Positions 25,151-34,116 of a stretch of 47,616 bases of DNA are shown in pieces. Within the stretch, counting starts at the first letter, position 1. The number at the start of each line of letters is the position of its first letter. The DNA comes from Candidatus Frackibacter sp. WG13 (GTDB lineage: Bacteria > Bacillota > Halanaerobiia > Halobacteroidales > Acetohalobiaceae): contig NZ_FOTT01000025.1 of the NCBI RefSeq assembly GCF_900114655.1, positions 1 through 47,616 on the forward strand. The letters run 5' to 3'. The position numbers were made by a program, and so were the translations under genes. The notes below the pieces were generated by a model, which saw nothing but the letters and a program-made list of their open reading frames with translations, was not told the DNA's origin and searched no databases.

Positions 25151-26102
25151 TAAATTAAATTTTGCCTTCTACTGGACAGCAGGATGTGGTGGTTGTGAAG
25201 TAGCCACTTTAGATATAGATGAAAAGATATTAGATGTGGCTGAATTGGCTAATATAGTACTTTGGCCGATAGCTATGGACTTTAAATATGAAGATATAGA
25301 GAATATGGATGATGATAATATCGATGTTTCGTTCATTAATGGAGCTATCAGAAATACAGAACAGAGAGAGATAGCTGAGCTTCTTCGTGAGAAGAGTAAA
25401 GTGGTAGTTGCTTTTGGAGCCTGTGCTTGTCATGGGGGAATTCCAAGCTTAGGTAACTTCCATAATAAAGATGAAATCTTTCAGGAAGCTTATGTAGATA
25501 CGATTTCTACTAATAATCCAGATAATAATTTACCAACGCCGAAGACGGAAGTGGCTGAGGGAGAGTTAACTATTCCGGAGTTTTTTGATACAGTCTATAA
25601 GCTAGATGACTTAATCGAAGTAGAGTATTATCTACCAGGTTGCCCACCATCGACTGATTTGATTATTAAAGCCGTAGAAGCGATTGCTAATGATAATCTA
25701 CCACCGGTTGGTAGTGTGATTGCTAGTAAGAAGACGGTCTGTGATGAATGTGATCGTGAGAAGAAAGAGAAGAAGGTTAAAGAGTTTAGAAGACCTTACG
25801 AAGTAGATGTAGATCCAGAACTTTGTTTATTAGAACAAGGTATTATCTGCTGTGGTTCAGCTACTACTGGTGGCTGTGGGGCTAACTGTCCAACGGTAAA
25901 TATGCCGTGTCGTGGTTGTTATGGACCGACATCTGAAGTGGCTGACCAAGGTGCAAAGCTGCTTAGTGCTGTGGCTTCGGTAATTGATAGTGACGATCAA
26001 GAAGAGATAGCTAAGATAGCTAAAGATATTTTAGATCCTGGTGGTACTTTCTATCGCTTTGGCATGTCTAATTCATTATTAAAAAGAAAGAAGTTAGGTT
26101 AG
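25143..26102 (+). CDS. mvhG: [NiFe] hydrogenase small subunit, MvhG-like
   Basis: This 319-residue small subunit opens with FYWTAGCGGCEVA (proximal cluster CxxC near residues 15-18), then FGACACHGGIPSLGN, YYLPGCPPSTD, and a cysteine-rich C-terminal region (CCGSATTGGCGANC, CRGCYGPT). It carries Fe-S clusters from the NiFe site toward MvhD. No Tat signal is present, so it is cytoplasmic. TTG start with GGAGGTGAG upstream, overlapping the end of the read-through mvhD frame, as expected for translational coupling. Confidence 0.94.
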   Translation: MGDKLNFAFYWTAGCGGCEVATLDIDEKILDVAELANIVLWPIAMDFKYEDIENMDDDNIDVSFINGAIRNTEQREIAELLREKSKVVVAFGACACHGGIPSLGNFHNKDEIFQEAYVDTISTNNPDNNLPTPKTEVAEGELTIPEFFDTVYKLDDLIEVEYYLPGCPPSTDLIIKAVEAIANDNLPPVGSVIASKKTVCDECDREKKEKKVKEFRRPYEVDVDPELCLLEQGIICCGSATTGGCGANCPTVNMPCRGCYGPTSEVADQGAKLLSAVASVIDSDDQEEIAKIAKDILDPGGTFYRFGMSNSLLKRKKLG

Positions 26103-26117
26103 AGAGGGGGATAAATA

Positions 26118-27575
26118 ATGGAACGAATTACAATAGATCCAGTAACTCGTCTAGAAGGTCATGGTAAGATCGAGATATTTTTAAATGATGAAGGTAACGT
26201 AGAAAACGCATATTTTCAGGTTCCAGAGTTAAGAGGTTTTGAAAAGTTCTGTCAAGATCGGCCAATAGAAGAGGTGCCACGAATTGTACCACGAATATGT
26301 GGAGTCTGTCCAGAGGCTCACCATATGGCAGCGACTAAGGCTTTAGATGGTGTCTTTTCAGTAGAACCGCCAGCGGCAGGGCATAAATTGAGAGAACTAT
26401 TTTATGTAGCTCATATTATTCATTCGCATATAGCCCATTTCTATGCTTTAGCGGCTCCTGACTTTGTAGTAGGGCCAGATGCTGATCCAGAAGATAGAAA
26501 TATTCTAGGGGTAATAGCTAAGGTAGGAGTAGACACCGGAGAAGAAGTAATCAAACATCGTTCTTATGCCCAGAAGATTCAAGCGATGCTTGGTGGAAAA
26601 GCAACACATCCAGTCTGTGGTTTACCAGGAGGGATGAGCAAGTCATTAACGGAAGAGGAACGACAAGAAGTCGAAGAGATGGCTAAATCCTTAGTTGAAT
26701 TTAGTGAACTTTCACTTGGTATCTTTGAAGATGTTGTTTTAGATAATGAGGACTATTTAGAACTAATTAAAGAAGATTTTTATGCCCATGAGACTAATTA
26801 TATGGGGATGATAGATAAAAATGGACATGTTAACTTCTATGATGGTCAATTAAGAGTAGTCAGTCCTACTGGTGAGCAAGTAGTAGAGTTTGATGCAGAT
26901 GACTACTTAGATTATGTTGAAGAAAGAGTAGAAGAATGGACCTATATTAAGTTCCCATATTTGAAGGATATCGGTTGGAAAGGCTTTGTTGATGGTGCAG
27001 ATAGTGGTATCTATCGCGTGGGACCATTGGCTAGATTAAATGTAGCTGAGGGGATGGCAACTCCTAAGGCCCAAGAGGCTTATGAGAATATGTATTCTGC
27101 TTTAGGTGGTGGACCAATCCATGCTACTTTAGCAAATCACTGGGCTAGATTAATTGAATTAATCTATGCTTCCGAAAGATTATTAGAATTAAGTCAAGAT
27201 GATGAAATTACTAGTGAAGATATTAGAAATATTCCAACAGAGACTCCAGATGAAGGGGTAGGCGTAGTAGAAGCACCACGAGGCACCCTTTTCCATCATT
27301 ATAAAGCTAACGACCAGGGGATGACAGAAAAGGTAAACTTAATTGTAGCTACTACTAATAATCATGCTCCAATCTGTATGTCAATTAAGAAGGCAGCCCA
27401 AGGGCTAATTACGAATGGTGAAGTTAATGATGGGCTATTAAATATGGTAGAGATGGCCTTTAGAGCTTATGATCCATGTCTATCTTGTGCAACTCACTCT
27501 TTGCCAGGGCAGATGCCGATGCAGATTAATATTCATGATGAAGATGGAGAAGTAATAAAAAGGATGGAGAAGTAA
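26118..27575 (+). CDS. mvhA: [NiFe] hydrogenase large subunit, MvhA-like
   Basis: This 485-residue protein has the two Ni-binding motifs RICGVCPEAHHMAA (about residues 59-72) and DPCLSCATH (about 452-460), all Cys encoded by TGT. About 25 residues after the His form the C-terminal peptide removed during maturation. TVDPVTRLEGHG-like opening (ITIDPVTRLEGHG). It activates H2 for the Hdr complex. The maturation protease gene overlaps its stop by 1 bp. Confidence 0.96.
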   Translation: MERITIDPVTRLEGHGKIEIFLNDEGNVENAYFQVPELRGFEKFCQDRPIEEVPRIVPRICGVCPEAHHMAATKALDGVFSVEPPAAGHKLRELFYVAHIIHSHIAHFYALAAPDFVVGPDADPEDRNILGVIAKVGVDTGEEVIKHRSYAQKIQAMLGGKATHPVCGLPGGMSKSLTEEERQEVEEMAKSLVEFSELSLGIFEDVVLDNEDYLELIKEDFYAHETNYMGMIDKNGHVNFYDGQLRVVSPTGEQVVEFDADDYLDYVEERVEEWTYIKFPYLKDIGWKGFVDGADSGIYRVGPLARLNVAEGMATPKAQEAYENMYSALGGGPIHATLANHWARLIELIYASERLLELSQDDEITSEDIRNIPTETPDEGVGVVEAPRGTLFHHYKANDQGMTEKVNLIVATTNNHAPICMSIKKAAQGLITNGEVNDGLLNMVEMAFRAYDPCLSCATHSLPGQMPMQINIHDEDGEVIKRMEK

Positions 27576-28066
27576 TGAAGACTATTATCCTAGGAATGGG
27601 TAATACTATTGTTTCTGATGACGGCGTAGGTCTCTATGTTGTACGTGAATTAGAAGCAAGGATAAATAAAGAGAATATTGACTTTCAAGAAAGTTCTTTA
27701 GCAGGCTTTAGGTTACTTGATCTCCTCTCAGGCTATGACCGGGTGATAGTTGTTGATTCTATAAAAACCAGCAAGGTAGAGCCCGGTCAAGTCTATAAAT
27801 TAGATGTTGATAGCTTAAAGTCGACATTTAGATTAGCCTCAGCTCATGATATTAACTTTGCAACTGCATTAGAGTTTGGAGAGATGATGGAGATGAAGAT
27901 GCCTGATCAGATAGATATTTATGCTATAGAAGTAGTAGATAATCAGACATTTCATGAAGGATGTACCCCGAAGGTAGAAGCAGCAATTCCAAGAATAGTA
28001 GATGAAATTATTGAAGATTTAGGATTAGGTGATACAAATAAGGCAGGTGAAGTAGTCAATGCATGA
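27575..28066 (+). CDS. [NiFe] hydrogenase maturation endopeptidase
   Basis: This 163-residue protein of the HyaD/HycI family has the opening ILGMGNTIVSDDGVGLYVV with the metal-binding Asp, VIVVDSIKT and SAHDINFATAL (His). It removes the C-terminal extension of the large subunit after nickel insertion; its position directly after mvhA identifies the substrate. It overlaps hypA by 8 bp. Confidence 0.92.
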   Translation: MKTIILGMGNTIVSDDGVGLYVVRELEARINKENIDFQESSLAGFRLLDLLSGYDRVIVVDSIKTSKVEPGQVYKLDVDSLKSTFRLASAHDINFATALEFGEMMEMKMPDQIDIYAIEVVDNQTFHEGCTPKVEAAIPRIVDEIIEDLGLGDTNKAGEVVNA

Positions 28067-28400
28067 AATGTCTTTAATGCAGTCCATCTTTGAACAACTA
28101 GAGACAGAGATTAAGAAACGAGAGTTGACTAAAGTTTCAGCCGTCAAATTGGCCGTCGGTCAATTGACGGCTGCTGTCCCTAGTGCTTTAGAATTCTGTT
28201 TTGAGTACTTTGCTAAAGACACAGTCTGTGAAGGTGCAGAATTAATTATAGAGGAAGTACCAGCTAAAGGGTACTGCCATGATTGCGAGCAGGAATTTGC
28301 GATAGATAAAAGGTTTATCTGTCCTAAATGTAATTCAACTAATACAGAAACCATATCCGGACGGGAATTATATATAGACTATATTACAGTTGACAGTTGA
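28059..28400 (+). CDS. hypA: Hydrogenase nickel-insertion protein HypA
   Basis: This 113-residue protein begins MHEMSLM, with the nickel-binding His2, and has the zinc site CHDCEQEF...CPKCNS (about residues 74-93). HypA delivers Ni with HypB. The final residues (TVDS) are encoded by the start of an ACAGTTGAC-type repeat, so repeat insertion seems to have replaced or set its C-terminus. Confidence 0.95.
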   Translation: MHEMSLMQSIFEQLETEIKKRELTKVSAVKLAVGQLTAAVPSALEFCFEYFAKDTVCEGAELIIEEVPAKGYCHDCEQEFAIDKRFICPKCNSTNTETISGRELYIDYITVDS

Positions 28401-28805
28401 TAGTTGACAGTGAAGCCCAGAAAAGAGCCTTCGAATTAAAAGCAGAGTCTATCGTAGGTTTGCGCAGAATTTATTCACGTCAGCTTTTGGGTTTTAAAGC
28501 TGTAAGGAGCCTTGATTTAGGCTGGGCGAGACAGTGAAGCCCAGAAAAGAGCCTTCGAATTAAAAGCAGAGTCTATCGTAGGCTGCGGCAGAATTTATTC
28601 ACGTCAGCTTTTGGGTTTTAAAGCTGTAAGGAGCCTTGATTTGTAGGCTGGGCGAGACAGTGAAGCCCAGAAAAGAGCCTTCGAATTAAAAGCAGAGTCT
28701 ATTATAAATATAAGGTTAAGGCTAAGGTTAAGATTTTTAATGATTGTAATTGTTAATCGTTAATCGTCAATTGTCAATTGAACTAAAAAAGGGAGGAAAT
28801 TATAT
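28401..28805 (+). repeat. Repeat-filled gap between hypA and hypB
   Basis: This 405-bp gap contains no gene. In order: the end of an ACAGTTGAC cluster (from 28384), two complete and one partial ~125-bp direct repeats (28407-28530, 28531-28656, 28657-28703), a short hexamer tract (28715-28732), and an inverted cluster of GTTAATCGTCAATTG-like motifs (28753-28782). The GGGAGGA site of hypB follows. Copies 1 and 2 are almost identical apart from a few bases near 28455 and 28640. No promoter is evident. Confidence 0.9.
28715..28732 (+). repeat. Hexamer tract, 3 units
   Basis: GTTAAG GCTAAG GTTAAG: a short member of the family at 21104-21151 and 30384-30431. Confidence 0.8.
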
Positions 28806-29471
28806 ATGGCAAAGATAAAAGTTGTTTCGGATGTTTTACAGGCTAATGATGTATTGGCTGATTGTAACCAAAGATTATTGAGGGAGAAGAATATTTGGTC
28901 TATCAATTTTATGGGATCACCAGGTGCGGGGAAGACGACTGTTTTGGAGAAGACGGTTAAGGAATTAAGGAATACATTGGATATAGGTGTTATTGAAGGT
29001 GATATCTATACTGCTAAAGATGCGGAACGGATTGAGAAGTATGATATTCCGGTGATTCAGATTAATACTGATGGTGGTTGTCATTTAGATGCTAATATGG
29101 TGCAAAAAGCTTTAGAAGATTTTGATCTTAATCTGTTAAATTTAATGGTTATCGAAAATGTAGGAAACCTAGTCTGTCCATCTGATTTTGCCTTAGGTGA
29201 GGAAGCTAAGGTGATGGCGATGAGTATTACTGAAGGCGCTGATAAACCGTTAAAGTATCCATCTATGTTTAGAAATTCAGAGGTTTTATTACTAAATAAG
29301 ATGGATTTATTACCGGCTTGTGACTTTGATATGGATGCTTTTGAAGAAGATGTCTATAGTATTAATCCAGGAATAGAGATAATTAAGGTTTCTGCAATCA
29401 AAGAAGAAGGTTTAGAAGAATGGTATCAGTGGCTAATAGCTAAAGTAGAGGAGGTCCAAGAATGTGCTTAG
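28806..29471 (+). CDS. hypB: Hydrogenase nickel-incorporation GTPase HypB
   Basis: This 221-residue SIMIBI GTPase has Walker A GSPGAGKTT (about residues 37-45), the metal-site region GGCHLDA, VIENVGNLVCP (Cys near 123) and the NKMDLLP specificity motif. It supplies nickel to the [NiFe] enzyme with HypA. No N-terminal His-rich Ni-storage tract is present. ATG with GGGAGGA upstream; it overlaps hypC by 10 bp. Confidence 0.96.
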   Translation: MAKIKVVSDVLQANDVLADCNQRLLREKNIWSINFMGSPGAGKTTVLEKTVKELRNTLDIGVIEGDIYTAKDAERIEKYDIPVIQINTDGGCHLDANMVQKALEDFDLNLLNLMVIENVGNLVCPSDFALGEEAKVMAMSITEGADKPLKYPSMFRNSEVLLLNKMDLLPACDFDMDAFEEDVYSINPGIEIIKVSAIKEEGLEEWYQWLIAKVEEVQECA

Positions 29472-29692
29472 CGGTACCGGCAGAGGTGATTGCGATAGAT
29501 GGTAAGCATGCTGTAGTTGATTTAAATGGTAATCGAACTGAAGTGGGAATTAAGTTGGTCCCTGATGTTGAAGTTGGAGAGTACCTTTTAATTCATGCCG
29601 GTTATGCGATTAACAAGATTGATGCTCAGGAAGCTAAAGAAAGAATAGAGTTATTGGAGGAATTCTATGCAGGTCTTGAAGAAATATCGTAA
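29462..29692 (+). CDS. hypC: Hydrogenase assembly chaperone HypC
   Basis: This 76-residue protein begins MCLAVPAEV. Cys2, essential for carrying the Fe(CN)2CO unit with HypD, is present. The OB-fold pattern (GNRTEVGIKLVPDVEVGEYLLIHAGYAINKID) is standard. It overlaps hypB by 10 bp and hypD by 26 bp, so the three are translationally coupled. Confidence 0.96.
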   Translation: MCLAVPAEVIAIDGKHAVVDLNGNRTEVGIKLVPDVEVGEYLLIHAGYAINKIDAQEAKERIELLEEFYAGLEEIS

Positions 29693-30785
29693 TCCAGAAT
29701 TAATTAAGCCAATGCTCAATGAAATTAGTGAATTATCTCAAAAATTAGACGAGGAATTAAAGCTAATGGAAGTTTGCGGGACACATACGATGGCTATCTC
29801 TAAGTATGGTCTTAGGTCTCTTTTACCGAAGAATATTAAATTATTATCTGGGCCAGGGTGTCCAGTCTGTGTTACTTCTCAACAAGAGATTGATGAGATG
29901 ATAGCACTTAGTAAGATGCCGGAAGTAATTGTTACAACTTTTGGTGATATGATAAAGGTACCGGGAAGTAATAGTTCTTTAGAGAAAGAGAAGTCACGAG
30001 GAGCAGACATAAGGATTGTTTATTCTCCTTTGGCTGCTGTAGAGATTGCTAAAGAGAATCCAGAAAAAATAGTAGTCTTTTTAGCTGTCGGTTTTGAAAC
30101 AACAATTCCAGTAATAGCAGCTGCTTTAGAAGAAGCGATTGAGGAAGGGATAGATAATTTTAAACTATTTGTAGCTCATAAATTGATCCCTCCGGCTTTA
30201 GAAGCACTATTAAATGATAATGAAGTGAAGATTGACGGGCTAATCTGTCCGGGGCATGTTAGTATTATGATTGGAAGTAAAGCTTACGAGGAAGTCGTTA
30301 ATAGGTATGATTTACCGGCGATAGTGGCTGGTTTTGAGCCGTTGGATATTTTGGATGGAGTTAAAGGTGCTTTGAAGCAGAAGGTTGAGGCTCAGGTTGA
30401 GGTTGAGGATAAGGTTAAGGCTAAGGTTGAGAATAGGTATGGGCGTGTGGTGAAAGATGAAGGAAATCAGATAGCCCAGGATTTGATTAGGCGATTGTAT
30501 CAAGTGGTTGATACTGCTTGGCGAGGAATCGGAATTATTCCTAATAGTGGTTTAGAATTGAGAGATGAATACGCAGAATATGAGATTAGAAATGTGATAG
30601 ATTTAGATGTTGGAGATAGTAATGAGCCTCAAGGTTGTAGTTGTGGTGAAATCTTGAAAGGGATTAAGTTACCTTATGACTGCCAGTTATTTGGTGATGT
30701 TTGTAATCCACAACATCCAGTTGGGCCGTGTATGGTTTCTAGTGAAGGCTCTTGTGCTGCCTATTATAAATATGATAGGAGATGA
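29667..30785 (+). CDS. hypD: Hydrogenase assembly scaffold HypD, with an in-frame hexamer-repeat insertion
   Basis: This 372-residue iron-sulfur scaffold for the Fe(CN)2CO ligand group has MEVCGTHTMAI (Cys near residue 35), LLSGPGCPVCVT, GFETTIP, GLICPGHVS and the C-terminal cysteines (GCSCGEIL, CNPQHPVGPC). Between GFEPLDIL and the conserved VENRYGRVVKDEGN, it carries a Lys/Glu/Val-rich stretch of about 16 residues encoded by eight GTTRAG-type hexamers (30384-30431). That makes this loop about 8 residues longer than in E. coli HypD by eye. The same hexamers occur in non-coding DNA here, so this looks like a repeat that entered the gene in frame. Confidence 0.96.
   Translation: MQVLKKYRNPELIKPMLNEISELSQKLDEELKLMEVCGTHTMAISKYGLRSLLPKNIKLLSGPGCPVCVTSQQEIDEMIALSKMPEVIVTTFGDMIKVPGSNSSLEKEKSRGADIRIVYSPLAAVEIAKENPEKIVVFLAVGFETTIPVIAAALEEAIEEGIDNFKLFVAHKLIPPALEALLNDNEVKIDGLICPGHVSIMIGSKAYEEVVNRYDLPAIVAGFEPLDILDGVKGALKQKVEAQVEVEDKVKAKVENRYGRVVKDEGNQIAQDLIRRLYQVVDTAWRGIGIIPNSGLELRDEYAEYEIRNVIDLDVGDSNEPQGCSCGEILKGIKLPYDCQLFGDVCNPQHPVGPCMVSSEGSCAAYYKYDRR
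30384..30431 (+). repeat. Hexamer tract inside hypD (8 units, in frame)
   Basis: GTTGAG GCTCAG GTTGAG, then GTTGAG GATAAG, then GTTAAG GCTAAG GTTGAG. Because the unit is two codons, the frame is preserved and the tract is read as alternating V/A/D and charged or polar residues. Confidence 0.88.
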
Positions 30786-30790
30786 TAGGA

Positions 30791-31795
30791 ATGGAAGAGA
30801 TATTATTAAGCCACGGTAGTGGTGGTAAGTTGACACAGAACTTAATTGATGAAATATTTATTAAAGAGCTTGATAATGAAATATTAAGGTCAAAAAATGA
30901 TGCAGCAATCTTAGATTTAGAGGGAGAGCGATTAGCTTTTACTACTGATTCTTTCGTAATCAATCCTATCTTCTTTCCTGGTGGTAATATTGGTGAATTA
31001 GCAGTCTGTGGAACAGTTAATGATTTAGCTACTAGTGGAGCCATACCGAAGTATTTGAGTCTTTCTTTGATTATTGAAGAAGGATTACCGATAACTGAAT
31101 TAAAGCAGGTGATTAAGTCCGTTAGTGAAACAGCAAAGAAAGCTGGAGTTAAGATTGTAACTGGTGATACAAAAGTAGTAGCTAAAGGAGAAGCTGACAA
31201 ACTTTATATTAATACTACTGGTGTTGGAAGTCTATCAACTAAACTTAATATTTCTGCTGACCGAGCAAAGCCTGGAGATATGATTTTGGTTAACGGTAAC
31301 TTAGGAGAACACGGAATTGCTGTTTTATCAGAAAGAAAAGGTCTAGAATTCGAAACTATAGTCAAGAGTGATACAGCTCCTTTATCTGGTTTAGTCTCTG
31401 ATATCTTAGAAGTTACGGATCAAGTTAAAGTATTAAGGGATCCTACTCGCGGCGGGTTAGCTACGACATTAAATGAAATAGCCGAAGCCTCTCAAGTAGG
31501 TATTAAATTACAAGAAGATAAATTGCCTATTTCTGAAACAGTAGAAGCAGCTAGTCAGATGTTAGGTCTCGACCCACTCTATCTAGCTAATGAAGGTAAA
31601 TTAATAGTTATCGTACCTGAAGAAGAAGTTGAAGATGTATTAGAAGCAATGCAAAAATCGGAATATGGTGTTAAATCAGCAATTATTGGTCAAGTGACAG
31701 CTGACGAGCCGGGTAGAGTAGTTTTAGAAAATAATTTTGGAGCAAGTAGAGTCTTAGATATGTTAACAGGAGAGATGTTACCGCGGATTTGTTAA
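30791..31795 (+). CDS. hypE: Hydrogenase maturation protein HypE
   Basis: This PurM-like ATPase of about 334 residues starts MEEILLSHGSGGKL and ends in PRIC, the C-terminal Cys that HypF carbamoylates and HypE dehydrates to a thiocyanate for CN transfer. Internal motifs: FTTDSFVINP, GTVNDLATSGA, RDPTRGGLATTLNEIA. An ATG at 30782 overlaps the hypD stop (ATGA), but AGGAG (30777-30781) fits the ATG at 30791 better. Confidence 0.95.
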   Translation: MEEILLSHGSGGKLTQNLIDEIFIKELDNEILRSKNDAAILDLEGERLAFTTDSFVINPIFFPGGNIGELAVCGTVNDLATSGAIPKYLSLSLIIEEGLPITELKQVIKSVSETAKKAGVKIVTGDTKVVAKGEADKLYINTTGVGSLSTKLNISADRAKPGDMILVNGNLGEHGIAVLSERKGLEFETIVKSDTAPLSGLVSDILEVTDQVKVLRDPTRGGLATTLNEIAEASQVGIKLQEDKLPISETVEAASQMLGLDPLYLANEGKLIVIVPEEEVEDVLEAMQKSEYGVKSAIIGQVTADEPGRVVLENNFGASRVLDMLTGEMLPRIC

Positions 31796-31808
31796 GGAGA
31801 GGATAACT

Positions 31809-34106
31809 ATGTCACTACCTAAAGCAGAACAGAAAGTAAGAGCCAAAATCAAAATAAACGGAATAGTTCAGGGAGTAGGATTTAGACCTTTCATCTATCG
31901 TTTAGCTAAAAAATATCAGTTATTCGGTTGGGTATTGAATTCAGTCAAGGGAGTTGAGATTGAGGTTGAAGGCAAGCAGAAGTTAATTGAAGATTTCTAT
32001 TTAGCTATTGAAGAGCAGGCACCTCCCTTAGCTCGAATTAAAGAAAAAGCACTAAACTTCACTTCAGAACTTTTAGATTATGATGATTTCTTGATTAAAA
32101 GGAGTAATAGCAATGGGGAAGAAAGAGTCTTAATTACTCCAGATGTAGCTATCTGTGATGACTGCCGTGCTGAAATGAAGGATAGAGGTGACAGACGTTA
32201 TAACTATCCCTTTATTAATTGTACGAACTGTGGTCCGCGTTTCACAATTATCGAAGGGACTCCTTATGATCGTCCGTTAACTACTATGAAAGAATTTAAT
32301 ATGTGCTCTAATTGTCAGGATGAATATAATACTCCATTAGATCGTCGCTTTCATGCTCAGCCAAATGCTTGTGAAAAATGTGGACCTAGTGTAAAATTGC
32401 TTAACAGTAAAGGTGACATAATAGAAGGTGCCCCGATAAAGAAAACAACAGAACTTTTGTTGGACGGTAAAATTGTTGCTATTAAGGGTTTAGGTGGTTA
32501 TCATTTAGCTTGTGATGCGACTAAACCAAAAGCGGTAAGGAGATTAAGAAAGATTAAGCATCGTCCTAGTAAGCCGTTAGCAGTTATGGCTAAAAATTTG
32601 GAAGTGATAGAAAAGATTTGTGATTTAGATAAGATAGAAGTTGAAGAGTTAACTTCACCTGCAGCACCAATAGTTCTTTTAGAGACTAAGCAGATAACGG
32701 ATGTTAACTTTAAGGTAGCTAATGAGGTTAATCCAGATACTGATAAATTAGGGATGATGCTACCTTATACTCCTATTCATGAACTTCTTTTAACAGATGA
32801 GTTGCCTTTAATTGTCTTGACTAGTGCTAATCTTAGTGGACAGCCATTAATGACATCTAGTAAGGAAGTATACAATAAATTAGATGTGAAGATTGATGCT
32901 ATCTTAGCTAATGACCGGCAGATCGCTAACCGCGTTGATGATTCAGTGGTGTATAAATTAGGCGACGAGATGGTGCCGATAAGAAGATCGCGAGGATATG
33001 TACCATTTCCAATTAGAATGGATATGGAAGCAGAGAAAAATATTTTAGCTTGTGGAGCACAACAGAAGAATACTTTTGCTTTAGTTAGAGAACAGAACAT
33101 ATTTTTGAGTCAACATATTGGGAATCTGAATAACTTAGCGACTTATAACTTTTATCAAGAGAGTATTAACAAGTTGCAGTATTTATTACAGGTTAACCCA
33201 GAAGTAGTAGTTACTGATTTGCATCCAGATTATTTGAGCACTAGGTATGGTAAAATTTTAGATAGCATAGAATTAGTTGAAGTACAGCATCATCAGGCTC
33301 ATATTGCTAGTTGTATGGTAGAACATCAATTAGATGAGGAAGTTATTGGAGTAGCTTTTGATGGAACTGGATATGGCTTAGACGAAGAGGTTTGGGGCGG
33401 TGAATTCTTTGTTGGTGGCTTAGATAGTTTGGAGCGAGTTGGACATTTAGAATATGTGCCTTTGCCAGGCGGAGAAGTTTCAGTTAAAAATCCATATCGA
33501 ATGGCCTTTTCCTATCTGTATCATCATTTCGAAGATATAGGAATCGAACTAGCTAAAAAATTTCTGCCTGATTTAGAACAAACTGAACGTCAGATTATTA
33601 AAGCTCAGATTGAAGAGAAAATTAATACTCCGTTAACATCTAGTATGGGTCGTTTATTTGCAGCAGTGTCAGCCTTGTTAGGAATCTGTACTGTTACTGA
33701 TTATACTGGTCAAGCAGCAATTAAACTAGAATCAATAATAAAGCCGCAGGTAAATGAATGTTATAATTTTGCGATTACAGAACAGGGGATTATTAAGACT
33801 GAGTCTTTATGGGCAGAGATGATTGTAGATTTAGAGTCAGGTATAGCGAAGGAGAAAATAGCAACTAAGTTTCATAATACAGTAGTTGAATTTACTTTAG
33901 ATTTAGTTGGACGATTATCTAAAGAATATAATTTTAATAAGATTGTTCTTAGTGGTGGAGTAATGCAGAATAGATATTTGGTGAAGAAGTTGAAGAAAGG
34001 AGCCAAAGGTGTTTTAGACTTATACTTTCATGAAAAAGTGCCACCTAATGACGGTGGACTTGCTTTAGGGCAAGCGGTGATTGGTAGTAAAAAATTGAAT
34101 GATTGA
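31809..34106 (+). CDS. hypF: Carbamoyltransferase HypF
   Basis: This 765-residue protein has an acylphosphatase domain (KINGIVQGVGFRPFIYRLA, about residues 15-100), two zinc-finger pairs (CDDCRAEM...CTNCGPRF, CSNCQDEY...CEKCGP), a YrdC-like domain (KIVAIKGLGGYHLACDA...RSRGYVPFPI) and a C-terminal Kae1-like domain (HHQAHIASCMVEH, VAFDGTGYG, VLSGGVMQN). It makes carbamoyl-adenylate and loads it on HypE. Last gene of the operon, followed by a terminator. Confidence 0.96.
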   Translation: MSLPKAEQKVRAKIKINGIVQGVGFRPFIYRLAKKYQLFGWVLNSVKGVEIEVEGKQKLIEDFYLAIEEQAPPLARIKEKALNFTSELLDYDDFLIKRSNSNGEERVLITPDVAICDDCRAEMKDRGDRRYNYPFINCTNCGPRFTIIEGTPYDRPLTTMKEFNMCSNCQDEYNTPLDRRFHAQPNACEKCGPSVKLLNSKGDIIEGAPIKKTTELLLDGKIVAIKGLGGYHLACDATKPKAVRRLRKIKHRPSKPLAVMAKNLEVIEKICDLDKIEVEELTSPAAPIVLLETKQITDVNFKVANEVNPDTDKLGMMLPYTPIHELLLTDELPLIVLTSANLSGQPLMTSSKEVYNKLDVKIDAILANDRQIANRVDDSVVYKLGDEMVPIRRSRGYVPFPIRMDMEAEKNILACGAQQKNTFALVREQNIFLSQHIGNLNNLATYNFYQESINKLQYLLQVNPEVVVTDLHPDYLSTRYGKILDSIELVEVQHHQAHIASCMVEHQLDEEVIGVAFDGTGYGLDEEVWGGEFFVGGLDSLERVGHLEYVPLPGGEVSVKNPYRMAFSYLYHHFEDIGIELAKKFLPDLEQTERQIIKAQIEEKINTPLTSSMGRLFAAVSALLGICTVTDYTGQAAIKLESIIKPQVNECYNFAITEQGIIKTESLWAEMIVDLESGIAKEKIATKFHNTVVEFTLDLVGRLSKEYNFNKIVLSGGVMQNRYLVKKLKKGAKGVLDLYFHEKVPPNDGGLALGQAVIGSKKLND

Positions 34107-34116
34107 ATGATTTTTT

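Noticed and set aside
27470-27500. Selenocysteine in the [NiFe] large subunit
   Set aside because: Both Ni-binding motifs use TGT codons, so the large subunit is a Cys enzyme.
28398-28415. Readthrough of the hypA TGA
   Set aside because: It lies in a repeat end and is followed at once by TAG in the same frame. The protein already has full HypA length.
28407-28703. Possible CRISPR-like array
   Set aside because: The units are about 125 bp and directly adjacent, with no variable spacers and no cas genes nearby. They are tandem repeats.
30739-31200. 153-residue minus-strand open frame over hypE
   Set aside because: It overlaps the conserved hypD/hypE coding region and shows no start signal or family features.
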